Shown: one piece after another, positions 47,501 to 59,431 of the stretch
Layout of the letters: every line of letters starts with the position of its first letter
Numbering within the stretch: position 1 is the first letter of the stretch
Source of the DNA: Strix aluco
Lineage: Eukaryota > Chordata > Aves > Strigiformes > Strigidae
Assembly: GCF_031877795.1 (NCBI RefSeq)
Contig: NC_133970.1
Location: 49,110,828 to 49,174,827 of the forward strand
Reading direction: 5' to 3'
Length of the DNA: 64,000 nt
Made by a program: the position numbers and the translations under genes
The notes under the pieces: model-generated
Told to the model about the DNA's origin: nothing
Database searches by the model: none
Seen by the model: only the letters and a program-made list of their open reading frames with translations

Positions 47501-49861
47501 ATATTTAACTAAATTAAATCCCAAATTTTCTCATCATTGTACATTTATGTAAAAAGATAACCCAAAGTAGATACTACTAAAAATATCTATTACTGCAAAT
47601 GCTACTGGCAAGCTGTTGAGAAACAAGATTAAAAGTAAATTCAGTGCAGCATGACAGTAAAGTCTCTGGAAGCAGTACCCCACTATAGACATTCTCAAAG
47701 TTTTTAAAATTACATTGAGGATAAACTCTTTGCTTATCTTAAACACCCATCAGTAAATAATGTTTCCTTTTTAAAGTCCTGTCTCAACATTACCATGCAG
47801 TGAGCTTCAAGTTTAGAATGCTCTCATATATTTGTATAATTAAATGCAAATATACATGATGTATTCAGATACAACAGATATGGTTGTCTTCGGTAAGCAC
47901 AAGCAATTCTCAGACTTCTGTGCACTGGCATAAAGGCTAATTCTAGGATCTGGGCCAATATTAATGCATTCAAATTAAAATTTGGGACTGGACGAAAAAC
48001 ACCCACTTTGTCACCTCAGAATTCCAAAGGAACTGACACATTTAATAAAAAGTCTGGTGATTTTTAACAGGTCTAACAGGTTGGACTGGTACAACATCAC
48101 TGAAGGACAGCAAGTATGAAACATTCATAAAGAAGGGAAAAAAACATTAGGTAACCTTGACCTCAATATCATGCAAAGCTTTAGCACAAATTTTGAAGGA
48201 GAGAATAAAACATGGAGGTAAGTATAATAAAATACTGCATGGATATACTAAAAGTAGTTTGCATTAGACAAAGTTTTCTTTCCTAAGCATCAGGCTGAAT
48301 GTTAATGACAGAGGTGCTCAAAGACCCATTTTTGGACTATCCTATTCAACTTTTTTTAACAGCAAACAAAGGATAGGAAAAATGTTTCAGTTGGCTGATG
48401 CCATAAAAGACAGTCACAGATGGTATAGTGAATTATTAGGACACCATAGGGGAAAAAACAGCACAACGTTAAAGGACTGAAAAAAGTAGAAAAGGGACAA
48501 GATGCCACAGTACTAAATCAAGTACTTATGATTTCTTTGTAGAGTCATCAGTCATTTCTGAGCTAATGCATTAGTTAATCATAAAGGAAATGACATTAGG
48601 CAGCCTGCAAAAAGAGCTAGTGGAACACCAGATGGTAACCACAGACATTTCCAAGAGAAACAAGAAGATAAACATGACATTGTACAAGCCATGAAGAGAT
48701 CTCAATTTGAATTCTAACTATAGCTACATATGCTGTCATCCTCTGTCAAAAAAAAAAAAAGATTAATTCAAACTGAAACCAGTTCCAAGATCTATTAATA
48801 TAACCAGGCACAAAGGAAAGCATGCCATAGCAGAGGGAAACAATTTTGTTTAGTCTAACAAATTAAAAGTAGCATATTGGAACACTATAAAAACAACAGG
48901 TGAGAGAATCGGGGACAACACTTATGAGGACAGCAATTAAACTGTGAAACAAATGAATATAAACAGTCAGAGAGAAACTGATGTGGGGAACCAGGTTTCT
49001 AATGTGAACTGGTAGAAGAGAGACCCTGACACATGGAGCAGAAAAATCTAGCTACCTTTAATATGGCACTGGTTTAGTTCTTAAGAAGCATTATTGCCTA
49101 CAGTTGCCAGTAAGAGCAGGCAACAGAACTCAGTTACTTTGTATGTTCCCATGTAATGAAGAGTAATAGCTATAAAGCCATATACAAAACACTTGATGCA
49201 CCAAATCGAAAGAAATTGAAGGCTTGTCCTGGATGGGAATAACTAACAATGCTCTAACTACCTCAAAACCTTCTAACAGAGCTTTTTCCTCATATTCCAA
49301 AATACAAGTTATATATCAGACCATTTGTGCTAGCAAGTGTTTATACCTAGTTGCAAAGCTGTGGGGTGGCATAGCAGTCTGATCACTTACAAAACAGAAG
49401 TAATCAATGTCAAAGGGATCTGAACCTTACTTTGAAATGACATGTTACCAAATTAATTGGTTTTTAATTTATTTGATGTAAACATTATATTCTTATAGAA
49501 TAGTACTTATTCTGTGCAACACTGCAATTAAGAAGGCAAACTTATATAAATACTTTGAATTAATTTAAAAACAACTGATGAGAAACACCTTAATTTCAGT
49601 TTCATTCTCCCAGCTACAAGCTAGGATGCTGCAAGTCACTACTTATATTTTAAAAATCAAGGCTGAATTCTTCATAGCTATTAAAGGGAAACACTACACT
49701 GGAGAACTGGCTTTCAAGTTGCCTTCAATAACTGATTTATTCTTAAGCATCTTGTAATTAATGACCTAACCATTAAGCATCACAGAAGGGGACAGTGATG
49801 AAGAAAAAATAAAATCTAATGAGGCTTTTTTAAACTATGTGTAAGATTAGAAGATAAACCA
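44594..49861. other. Intergenic DNA without recognised feature
   Basis: 5.3 kb of AT-rich sequence. No exon with splice sites, no CR1 or LTR ends and no RNA gene could be supported. Short ORFs (60-160 codons) are spurious or antisense to the LTR. Highly eroded repeats or distal regulatory elements cannot be excluded. Confidence 0.45.
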
Positions 49862-50447
49862 TGCGTATTGGTTCTGGCTGGGATGGAGTTAACTTTCTCC
49901 ACAGCAGCCCTCATCATGCTGTGCTTTGTATTGGTAGCTAGAAAGGTGTTGAGAACCCACCAGTGTTTTGGCTACTGCTGGGCAGTGCTCGACAGCATTA
50001 AGATTCTCTCCAACATCCCCCCCAAAGGCCAGTAGGCTGGGAGTGGACAGGAGGTTGGGAGGGGACACAGCCAGGGCAGCTGACCCAAACTGATCAAAGG
50101 GATATTCCAGACCATATGACATCTGCTCAGCAATAAAAGCTAAGAGAAAGGAGGAAGAGGGGGGGGCGTTTGTTGTTATGATGTTTATCTTATGGAGCAA
50201 CCGCTACGTGTACTGAAGCCCTACTTCCTGGGAAGTGGATGGACATCACCCGCTGATGGGAAGTAGAGAATAAATCTTTTGTTTTCCTTTGCTTCTGTGT
50301 GCGGGTTTTGCTTTTATTAAGCTGCCTTTATCTTGACCCATGAGTTTTTTCCATCTTATTTTCTCCTCCCCCTCCCTGTCTAGCTGAGGAGGGGAATGAC
50401 AGAGAAGCTTGGTGGGCACCTGGCAGCCAGCCAAGGTCAACCCACCA
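49862..50447 (+). mobile_element. 5' LTR of a plus-strand ERV
   Basis: Begins near TGCGTATTGGTTCTGGC and GGAGTTAACTTTC, and ends AAGGTCAACCCACCA just before the primer-binding site. It has the poly(A) signal AATAAA at 50269-50274 with the usual T/GT-rich R-U5 downstream. The last 120 bp (TAGCTGAGGAGGGG ... CAACCCACCA) are related to the end of family C LTRs at 18427 and 43540, so these families share their U5. The exact 5' end is uncertain. Confidence 0.82.
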
Positions 50448-50457
50448 TAGTTCTTTT

Positions 50458-50475
50458 TGGCACCCAACATGGGGC
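50458..50475 (+). other. Primer-binding site, tRNA-Lys type
   Basis: TGGCACCCAACATGGGGC matches the complement of the tRNA-Lys1,2 3' end at 16 of 18 positions. Both mismatches are A where the reference has the G of a CpG, as methylated-CpG decay would give. It lies 10 nt after the LTR end. This places the element among lysine-primed ERVs. Confidence 0.82.
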
Positions 50476-52382
50476 ATGAGACAACAGCAGTTTTGTATTA
50501 AGTGTGCTATAGCTAGAATAGTTAAGCAGTGAGCTCCTGCGCAGGTCAGAGTTTGTTGGCTGCGCCACTTATCTCTTTATTTTGCTGAGCTTAGGAGCAT
50601 GTAAATACAAACAGTGTACTTTGTCCTGGAGTTGATGGCCTTGCTGTGCTGGGGGAGCTATCCTGTGGAGAGGATGAGGGAATACATCTCCCTCTTCCTA
50701 CCCAGCACTGATGTGGGTGGTTTTATTACACAGGCTCCCGAGGTCCTTGTTCACCCTTACGTGAGCTGTTTAATACTACTAATTAACACAGTTGGCATAT
50801 TGTTGGGTTTGGGGAATCTGGTGTTTTCATGGTGTAAGAGACCAACTTTCGGGTGAGGTTATACTGAAATGTGCCCTGAGGCAGCTGGTCCCTGGGCGGC
50901 AGGGTGTGTGGAAGGATTTGGGCAGGTGCCTAGGGCAGTTATCACCTCCCATAGCCTGGGATTTTACACCTGAACAAACAAGCAACCCTGGCAAACCAAT
51001 GCACCACCTGATAGAAGGGTGCATTGCCTACCCCAATGAAAGCCAGCAGCTTCTGGCATGGTACTGGGGTTTTTCCCTGTGCCTACTGAGTCACAGTTCA
51101 GTACTATCAGAGGACTGTGGTTATGGCAAGGACCCAAACCTCCTCTGAGAATGCCTTGGCTGAGACCTGGGTGCAAATTACATCTGAGAACATGATAGTA
51201 GAGATAGGGACCCAAACTGCATCTGAGGACACCATGGTTGAGGTAGGGACCCAAACAATAACAACTACAGTAATTGCCCCAGTAGTGAAAAAGAAACAGT
51301 AGACAAGGAGGTGAAGGGGTCCATATCATCAATTAGTGAGGGAGAAGGAAGAGGAGGATGGGTTTGATCAAGAAGCAGAAAAACAGAAGGAAGGAGTGAG
51401 AGAATTCAGACAGGAAGCAGAAGCTACCTGGTCCCTGACCTCATCAGAACTTCAAGACATGCAGAAAGATTACAGCCACCAGCCAGGTGAGAAGATTGCT
51501 GCCTGGCTGCTTCGATGCTGGGATAGCAGGGCCAACAGTCAGGAATTGGAAGGTAGGGAAGCCCAGCAGCTGAGATCTCTTGCTAGAAACTGGGGAATTG
51601 AGAGAGTAATTGGAAAAAGAGGCAGCAATTTGCAGTCTCTGGAGACTGCCTCTCTCAAGTGTGAGGGCAAGATACCCGTTCAAGGAAGATCTTGTAAACT
51701 CCCCAGGAAGTGGACTACTGAAGATGAAGGCATCCAGTACCTGAGAGAATTAGCAGTGCTGGAAGTCATCTACAAGGATCTAGAGTCTCCAAAGATCCAG
51801 AGGATGTCCTGTGCACACAGGCCATGTGGAGGAAGGTGATTCAAAGTGCCCCAGTGTCATTCCAACAGCTTGGCAGTGATGTATTGCCCAGATATGGATA
51901 CACCAACTGTGGAGAGAGCATCATCTTGGGTCCAAAACTTTGAAGAAAATCTCTCTCTCTCCTCATCCCTAAAGGCCAGCACCTTGGCTGTCAGGGCACC
52001 CCATGGAGTCAGTCCCCTCCTGCCCCAGTCAGAAGGAAAGGAAGCCCCAGGCACATGCCACATGGCACACTGGTCCTTCCTGCATGACCAGGGGGAGGAC
52101 AGGAGGAAGTGGGATGGTCAACCCACCTTTAAGCTGGAAACCCATGTACATGAGCTGAGAGGGAAGACGGCTGTTAAGAAGGGGCCACCCAAGAAGGCTG
52201 TCAGTTTAGTTGCTGTAGAGACACAAGAAGGCAATCAGCGATCTCCCAGACATAGAAGAAGGACTGAGAGCACCTCCCCTGATCCTGGTAAGGGGACTTC
52301 TGGTCTGGCACTGAATGGGTCAGACAGTAAATACTCTGACCAGGAACAGGAATAGAGGGTCCCTGCCTTCAGCCAGGAGGAG
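50476..52382 (+). pseudogene. ERV gag remnant with a 39-nt tandem repeat
   Basis: The structural-protein region of the provirus. The open stretches are 50792-51148 (frame 2), 51117-51302 and 51336-51839 (frame 0, separated by TAG and TGA), and 51846-52355. Four tandem units at 51110-51263 hold TQT/VQI triplets 13 residues apart. The section 51336-51839 is charged and helical-looking at its start (E/K/Q-rich), followed by a segment with LLRCWDS and RELAVLEVIY that resembles the capsid region of this ERV group. At least one 2-nt deletion and several stops make it non-functional. It is followed by protease-like sequence. The exact ERV family name cannot be given. Confidence 0.72.
51110..51263 (+). 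repeat. Four tandem 39-nt units within gag
   Basis: Units begin at 51110 (37 nt, 2-nt deletion), 51147, 51186 and 51225 (39 nt each), each starting GAG. Units 3 and 4 share GAG.AC ... GTAGAG/GTTGAGGTAGGGACCCAAAC. Each unit encodes one TQT or VQI triplet. Confidence 0.88.
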
Positions 52383-52793
52383 GAAAGGGATGACCAGGTA
52401 TACTGGACTGTGTGGATTCGATCACCTAGCACATCAGACCCATAGAAGTATAAGGCTTTGGTAGACACTGGTACACAGTGTATGTCAGTGCCATCAGGGT
52501 ATAGGGGCACAGAACCCATCTGAATCTCTGGAGTGGCAGAGAGGTGCCAGGAATTGTCTGTATTGGAGGCTGAGGTGAGCTTAACAGGGAACAAGTGGAA
52601 AAAGCACCCCATTGTGACCAGCCCAGAGGCCCCTTGTATCCTTAGAACAGACTACCTCAGGAGAGGGTACTTCAAGGACCCAAAGGGCTACCGATGGGCT
52701 TTTAATGTAGCCACCATGAACACAGAGAAGATCAAACAGCTATCTACCCTGCCTGGCCTCTTGGAAGATCCCTTTGTCGTGGGATTGCTGTGA
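52383..52793 (+). pseudogene. ERV protease remnant
   Basis: Contains the aspartic protease active-site motif D-T-G (52464-52472) in the context ALVDTGTQ, then a downstream segment that ends at 52793. A stop (TAG, just before KYKALVD) and a TGA shortly after PSGYRGTEPI break it. A retroviral protease cleaves Gag and Gag-Pol; this copy cannot be functional. Confidence 0.75.
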
Positions 52794-53092
52794 GTTAAAG
52801 AACATCAGGTGCCAACTGCTACCAGGACAGTGCACTGGCAGCAATATCACACAAACCAAGACTCCCTGGCTCCCATCCATGAGCTGATTCATTAACTGGA
52901 GAGCCAGGCAGAGTCATCAGCAAGACTCATTCACCCTTTAATAGTCCCATCCGGCCAGTGTAAAACTCAGACAGAGGGTGGAGGTTAACAGTAGACTATT
53001 GTGGCCTGAACAAAGTCACACCACCACTGACTTCTGCTGTACTAGATATACTAGAGCTCCAATATGAACTGGAGTCAAAGGCAGCCAAGTGG
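52794..53092 (+). pseudogene. ERV reverse transcriptase, 5' fragment
   Basis: The start of pol after the protease. It includes the SLAPIHELIH segment and DYCGLNKVT (52994 onward), which corresponds to the conserved DYRxLN of retroviral RT with Arg changed to Cys (a CGT to TGT CpG change). Several stops are present. The sequence stops at 53092, where a CR1 begins, and the rest of pol, env and the 3' LTR are not in the window. Confidence 0.75.
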
Positions 53093-53998
53093 TATAGAAT
53101 CATTTATGTTGAAAAAGACCCTTAAGATCATTGAGTCCAACCGTTAACCTAACACCTAACCTAAGTCCACCACTAAAGCATGTCCCTAAGCACCACGTCT
53201 ACGTGTCTTTTAAATACCTCCAGGGATGGTGACTCAACCCCTTTCCTGGGCAGCCTGTTCCAATGTTTGGCAATCCCTTCAGTGAAGGAATTTTCCCTAA
53301 TATCCAATCTAAACCTCCCCTGGCACAACCTGAGGTAGTTTTATCTCCTCCTATCACTTGGTACTTGGGAAAAGAGACTGACACCCACCTCACTCCAACC
53401 TCCTTTCAGGGAGTTGTAGAGGGCGATGAGGTCTCCCCTCAGCCTCCTTTTCTCCAGACTAAACCCCAGTTCCCTCAGCCACTCCTTACAGGGCTTGTTC
53501 TCTAGACCCTTCACCAGCTTTGTTGCCCTTCTTTGGACATGCTCCAGCACCTCAATGTCTTTCTTGTAGTGAGGGGCCCAAAGCTGAACCCAGTCATTGA
53601 GGGGCGGCCTCACCAGGGCCGAGTACAGGGGCACAATCCCTTCCCTGTCCCTGCTGGCCACGCTAGTGCTGATACAAGCCAGGATGCCATTGGCCTTCTT
53701 GGCCACCTGGGCACACTGCTGGCTCATGTTCAGGGGGCTGTTGACCAACCCCCCCAGGTCCTTTTCCGCCAGGCAGCTTTCCAGCCGCTCTTCCCCAAGC
53801 CTGTAGCATTGCGTGGGGTGGTTGTGCCCCAAGTGCAGGACCCAGCACTCAGCCTTGTTGAACCTCATACAATTGGCCTCGGCCCATCCATCCAGCCTGG
53901 CCAGACCCCTCTGTAGAGCCTTTCTACCCTCGAGCAGATCAACACTCCTGCCCAACTTGGTGTCATCTGCAAACTTACTGAGGGTGCCTGGATCCCCT
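53093..53998 (-). pseudogene. CR1 LINE fragment, RT C-terminal part
   Basis: Minus-strand CR1 with the 3' end TATAGAATCATTTATG then GTCCAACCGTTAACC. Reading from 53990 downward it encodes [40 protein letters not shown] and [15 protein letters not shown]. One open stretch (53341-54036, minus) covers it before a frameshift near the tail. The segment 53406-53731 is nearly identical to 33291-33616. It is truncated at 53998 by an LTR. Confidence 0.93.
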
Positions 53999-54881
53999 AT
54001 CCTGGTTTGAGCCCAGAGGGCAATTGAGCACCACACAGCTGCTCATTCACCCCTTCCCCCTCAGGAATGGGAAGGAGAAAATAAAGCAAAAGGCTCAGGA
54101 ATCGAGATAAGGACAGAGAGGAGTGACTTGCTCATTATGGTCACATGTTAGGGGAAGAAAAAGAACATCACCTTAATTCAGACACTAACAACAACAACAT
54201 TTAACAGACAGAGTAGGACAGTGAGAAATACAAGCACATCTTAAAAGCACCTTCCCCCACCCCTCCCTTCTTCTTGGGCTCAGCTTTGCTCCCAATTTCT
54301 CTCCCTCCTCTCCCACAGTGGTGCAGGGGGACAGGGGATGGGGGCTGCAGTCAGTTCATCACCTGCAGTTTCTGCTGCTTCTTCCTCCCCAGGGGGAGGA
54401 CTCCTCGTACTCCTCCCCTGCTCCAGCGTGGGGTCCCTCCCACAGGAGACAGTCCTCCACGAACTTCTCTGACATGAGTCCTTCCCATGGGCTGCAGCTC
54501 TTCCTGAACTGCTCCGGTGTGGGGCCCTCCCCGGGCTGCAGGTGGGCATCTGCTCCCCCGGTGACCTCCATGGGTGCAGGGGCACAGCCTGTCCTCTCCC
54601 CACGGGCTGGGGGGGGTCTCTGCTCTGGCGCACCTTCCCCCCTCCTCCTTCCTTCCACTGACCTCAGTGCTCACACAGATGTTCTCCTCACAACTCCTCC
54701 CAGGTTCCCCTTCTTAAATACGGTACCGCAGAGGCGCAGCCACCGTCGCTAATTGGCTCGGCCTTGCCCAGAGGTGGGTCCAAATCGGAGCCGGGGGAGC
54801 TTCGAGCAGCTTCTGACAGGGGCCACTGCTGTAGCCCCCTCCCCTGCTACCAAAACCCTGCCACTCACTGAAACCAGGACA
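53999..54881 (-). mobile_element. ERV LTR directly abutting the CR1
   Basis: On the minus strand it begins TGTCCTGGTTTCAGTGAG (complement of the end at 54881) and ends GGGCTCAAACCAGGATA. The middle (54250-54420: CTTCCCCCACCCCTCCCTTC, CTCAGCTTTGCTCCCAATTTC) is clearly related to family C LTRs at 18675-18800, but both ends differ, so it is a mosaic or distant member. No target duplication. Confidence 0.8.
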
Positions 54882-57480
54882 GTGGTGCAAAAAATTTATG
54901 CATGCAAATCTCATTATTCATACCTTCAATAAGAAAATGTAGGTCCCTGCCACCCCCCCCCCCCCCCCCCCAAGCTTTCTCAGCAAGACAAAGCAAAGAT
55001 TTAGAAAACAAAGAGATAAAACTTTTTGGCCTGTGTCAGTGAAAAGAAAAGGATGTTATTTTTCATCAAATTATTCTGCATTATGATTTGATCTGCTTCA
55101 TTCCCTGTACACTTTAAGCAAAGCATTTGCAGAGCATAGGGCTAATACATACAAGCTGCATCATGTATATGCCCTTTTCAACTTGCAGTACAAGATTTTG
55201 GCTATGTTCTTTCCTTTTGTAACAGCAGAGTGTTTTATTTTATTTGCTACATAGGCAGAAGAGGAATATGTTGAGGGTTCTGAAAATCAAGGAATTAAAC
55301 TCAAGCATTCAAAGGGCCCAGCTGTTACTTGGGAAGAGTTAAACAGAAGTTAAAAAGCTCCAAACATTATGGGTTATTGCTGGCAAATGTTACCTGTGAT
55401 ATGCTGGCAGTGGAGCTAAGGGTAATTATAAACTCTGAGAACTCATCACTTACATCATGTTATGTTTGCACTGATTAAGGCACAGAAGTCTTCACAGATC
55501 TGGGTCAATAAACAAGAGAACAAGGTGCAACATTTCTTGTGACTCTGAAAAGAACAGATTTAAGAGGTTGTGACTGGATTTCACAGGGCTGTATCTTACA
55601 GATCCTTGTTAGTCTTTACTTGCTCATAGTAATTTAAGCTTCTAATTTTAATCAGGATTAAAAACAGTGAGAAGGAAACCTTGATTTTATTTTTGCTTTT
55701 CATTTGTACTTGGTAATTATCTTTGCTCTCATTGACTGGCATAATGATTAACACAAGCTGATTTGCAATGTATATTTGATACATTTCAATATCTTTTTTG
55801 TTTTAGCATATAAATATACACAGTGAGAGATAATTATTGCAATTTGTTCAGATGCTTATGTTTTACATTCATATTATCTCAGAAAATGGCAAAAGACTTT
55901 ACTAAATGATGATTTTATTTGGTGTTTATATCAAAAATGCATTGGGGTAGAAACTAAAAATAAATTTAAATGCATAAAACTAGTTTAATTAATTGTATTT
56001 AACCATCTTAAACATATGGCATCACTTTTTTTCCTTATAAACAGGAAATGTATTTCAAACTAGACAGATTACTAAACGAACAAAGCAAATACATTTAGTG
56101 AACTGAAAAATTATTTCCTGTCTCCAGGAGCTAATACTTAGATACCTAACATGCAGATAAATGGCTAGTGAGATTATCAGAAGTGCCTATATGGGCTAGT
56201 GCCTCATTTCCCCTGAAGTCAATAGGAGTTAAGACATTTAATCTATAGTAGGGATTTTGAAATTCCCACCAGTCATCTGTCTCCATCTCCAGAAACCAAA
56301 ATATCTTTGGAAATCTGACCCTTCACCATTAGGGTCTTGACCATGTTATCTTCTCCACTTTTTTTATTCATAGACTGGAAAAGAAAACAATCCTACATTT
56401 TCAGCCTTCAATCCACTTCTGAATTATGCATGAGCAATGCTAATTAAATGACAAAAACATTTGCTGTACCTGCTAGTTCAGCTAAAAACAACATCAAGGA
56501 AAACAGAGGCTTTTCTGTACAATAAAACATTTGAAAAAGTGCAAAAACCAGTATCAGATTCACAGTAAAGGCAGAAAAAAAGAATAAATTTCTGGATTTG
56601 AAGACATAGACATTATTTTAATAAAGTCCATGCTGACCTTAAAAATGTAATGTTTTTTTACTAACCCCGTGAGTAGCTTTGAGCCATTGAGAAGTAGGAG
56701 CATCTTTCTGATATACTGAAATAATGCTGGAAAAATCTAAGCTTTAATAGAGGTTATCAGTGTTTTACATCTGATTTCACAGTTTTATTTTTAATGCATT
56801 TAATTTGACTAGATTTTTTAGTTAAATCATCCATGTTTAGTCTAACTTCTGAGCACCTCTAGAAATTCCTAGCAACCACACTAGGTGCCTGGGCTGCTGG
56901 TACAGTCACAGGGGCATTACATCTTTCCAACTAGAATCTAAGTAGGGCACTGCTGAAAGTACCAGTGTGAAAACCATACCTACCATCTCAACTTTGACCT
57001 TTCAATGCCTTCTCTGATGTATTTTGAGGCGCTCTCTGTCACCTATGAAAGTATTAACATGGTAATGGTTTAGCAGCAAATCAAGATTTATTAATGACTA
57101 GCAGCACTTGATCATTAACCAATTTAAATATTTACAAAATAATTCAGTAAGATATGTTATAATTAAAATAGCGACTTAACTACAGATTTGAAGATGACAA
57201 GATTCACACTAACTTACTTTACAGTACCTTAAATCTATACATATATGCATGCGCATTCACAAACCCAAGCTGTACAAACACACAGACAGACAAAAGTATT
57301 TGGATCCAGTGGAATAAGTATGTCCCCACGCTCGTGAAAATAACTGTGTATACCCCAACACATTGGTAGGTAGAGAGGTAGGTGCAAGAGAAGCTAGCCT
57401 ACAGTTAAAATTTCCCTCGAGTTCAGAGTAAATACTCACAATGCATCGGCATTCCTCGATGGGCGATAACTGAGACTCAA
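54882..57480. other. Intergenic DNA without recognised feature
   Basis: AT-rich and non-repetitive apart from the C20 run. No splice-flanked ORF or known repeat was recognised. Confidence 0.5.
54953..54972. repeat. Poly-C run of 20
   Basis: Uninterrupted C20 in intergenic DNA. Likely length-variable and error-prone in sequencing. Confidence 0.9.
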
Positions 57481-57592
57481 GCAGGTTGACTTCTCCCTGG
57501 GCTCCTGTCGGCTCTAATGGCGGACAGTACCTTAAGGGTTTTGGCACCTGAGAGGCGTCTCAGCTCAGGGGAGATGCTGGTCACAGGCCCAC

Positions 57593-57998
57593 TGTGGCAA
57601 TTGAGGCACAGACTCTCCATTGAAGTGCAAAAGGAAAGACCCTTTATTCTTACAATACTACATAGTTCTGCTCTCACCAAAGCTCTTACTTCATCATTAG
57701 CAAATCAGCAATTAGACAGCTATCAACCTTTTCTCCTACCAGCATCAGACCCCTCTAACTCGGCTGTGCAGACCAATCACCCTCTCGTTCACGCGCTGTT
57801 CACGCGGCGGTAACTTCTCACAGCTCAGCACTTTCCCACAGCTCAGTGTTGCAGCTGGCCGTTGTTTTTCCCTGCCACCTTGGCACAACTCGGCAGTTTC
57901 TGATCTTTCGCCCAAGGCCTGTTTCTCATCAAAGCCTGGCTGCTTCTCAGGGGCTGTGCAGAGCTGACAGGCCAATGTCGACTTGCCTCTCTCCCACA
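57593..57998 (-). mobile_element. Probable ERV LTR with adjoining remnant
   Basis: A GC- and CpG-richer island in AT-rich DNA. The candidate ends are TGTGGCAATTGAGG (57593) and CTCTCTCCCACA (57998). A minus-strand AATAAA is the complement of 57643-57648. The GC-rich stretch 57480-57592 on its 3' side may be leader or internal sequence. No target duplication was found, so the boundaries are tentative. Confidence 0.5.
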
Positions 57999-59431
57999 TC
58001 CATTTTTCGTCAAATCAATAATTCATTTTATTTCATTCCAATGAAAATCACTTACATGATATTTTTATTTTAAAATAAATTATCAATTAAAACAGAAAAC
58101 CTGTTTCATAGGTAGGATAAAAACAAAGCAGCCAAAATAACATTAGTGGCAGTTTCATAATCAAAGCCCCTCTCTATTGCAAAATAAACACTTGTGAAAA
58201 TTCTCAGTGTGTTTTAGTCTTAATGGCTATCAGGTCTCTCTTGATTGACTGTGAATAAAGTCTAACTGAGGGTGACAAAAAAATATGTCCATCAACTTTA
58301 CTCATGTATTACAACATAAAAATTGACTAGAGTCTTTGAATACAGGTAGCAATAAGCAAAACTACACAAGATAAATATTCTGGTTTGTGGATACTCATTC
58401 ACTTCATTTTCATCTGCCACCTTGATTTTTAGATTGGGCGTTCATGGATAAAAAGTGATCTGAAAAAATTGTGTTTTTTAAAAGACAGTATCGTGTTATG
58501 TTACTGCCTTCACAGAAATTTATGTTGCATGGTGTTAGACCATGGGCTAAGCTTAATGTAACATGATGCATTAAAAACTGCATGTCAGGTGTGTGTCAGA
58601 ACAATGAATTGTTATATCACATATCTCTTCATTTGTATGTAGGGGACCCATGGAAATAATTCACAAAGGGACATATTCTCCTTTTCATGCATGTGCATAA
58701 ATCCCTTTTTCTCTCACTACTTCCAGCTTTTCGCATAATGGTTGGTCTGAGCTAGGAAAAACTGATTTTAAAAAAGCCTCAAGTTAGCTAAAAAGGTTTG
58801 AATTGTAGCTTAGTATTTATTATAGGCACAGTTTAACCCTCAAAACTGTATGAGAGGTTTGTTTTGTAACATGTGCTCCCCAATAGTGTAAGATTTGAGG
58901 AATCACCATTGCTGCCTTCTCTACCTAGGGTAAATTGTACTGTCACTATAACTGCTGAAAATGAGTAGGTTTCCTTCTGATTTTATTCCACCACATCCCA
59001 GTGGGCTACTTACTTTTCACAGAGGCATAGATGAAATCAGAATCTGTCCTGGCAGTGTTTGGTGAAGCTACAAAGGCAGAAATGGGAATGGACTTTGCCC
59101 CTGACTCTTTTCAGTTTCTGCCTGGTGACTCATTCCTCCTTTACCTAACTTTCCAACATAATCAAGCCTCTCCTGTAACAAAACACAGCTCCCACTTGAT
59201 TCACCATGTTCAGTAGGTATCTCATAAACTCTGCAGCAGCAACCCATTTTATCCTTGTCCCATCCCATGGCTATGTGCTAAAAACCTATGCCACTTGCCT
59301 GTATTTATGGCATTGAATAACTCTCTAAGCGGTGGGGGGGATATTTTTGGAAGATCATTTTGACCAGTGATGATCACCTAATAAGAAAGTGGGTCAAGAG
59401 ATCTACACTACACGTAATACTGATACTATGT
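57999..59431. other. Intergenic DNA without recognised feature
   Basis: AT-rich. No gene or repeat is supported. Confidence 0.5.
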
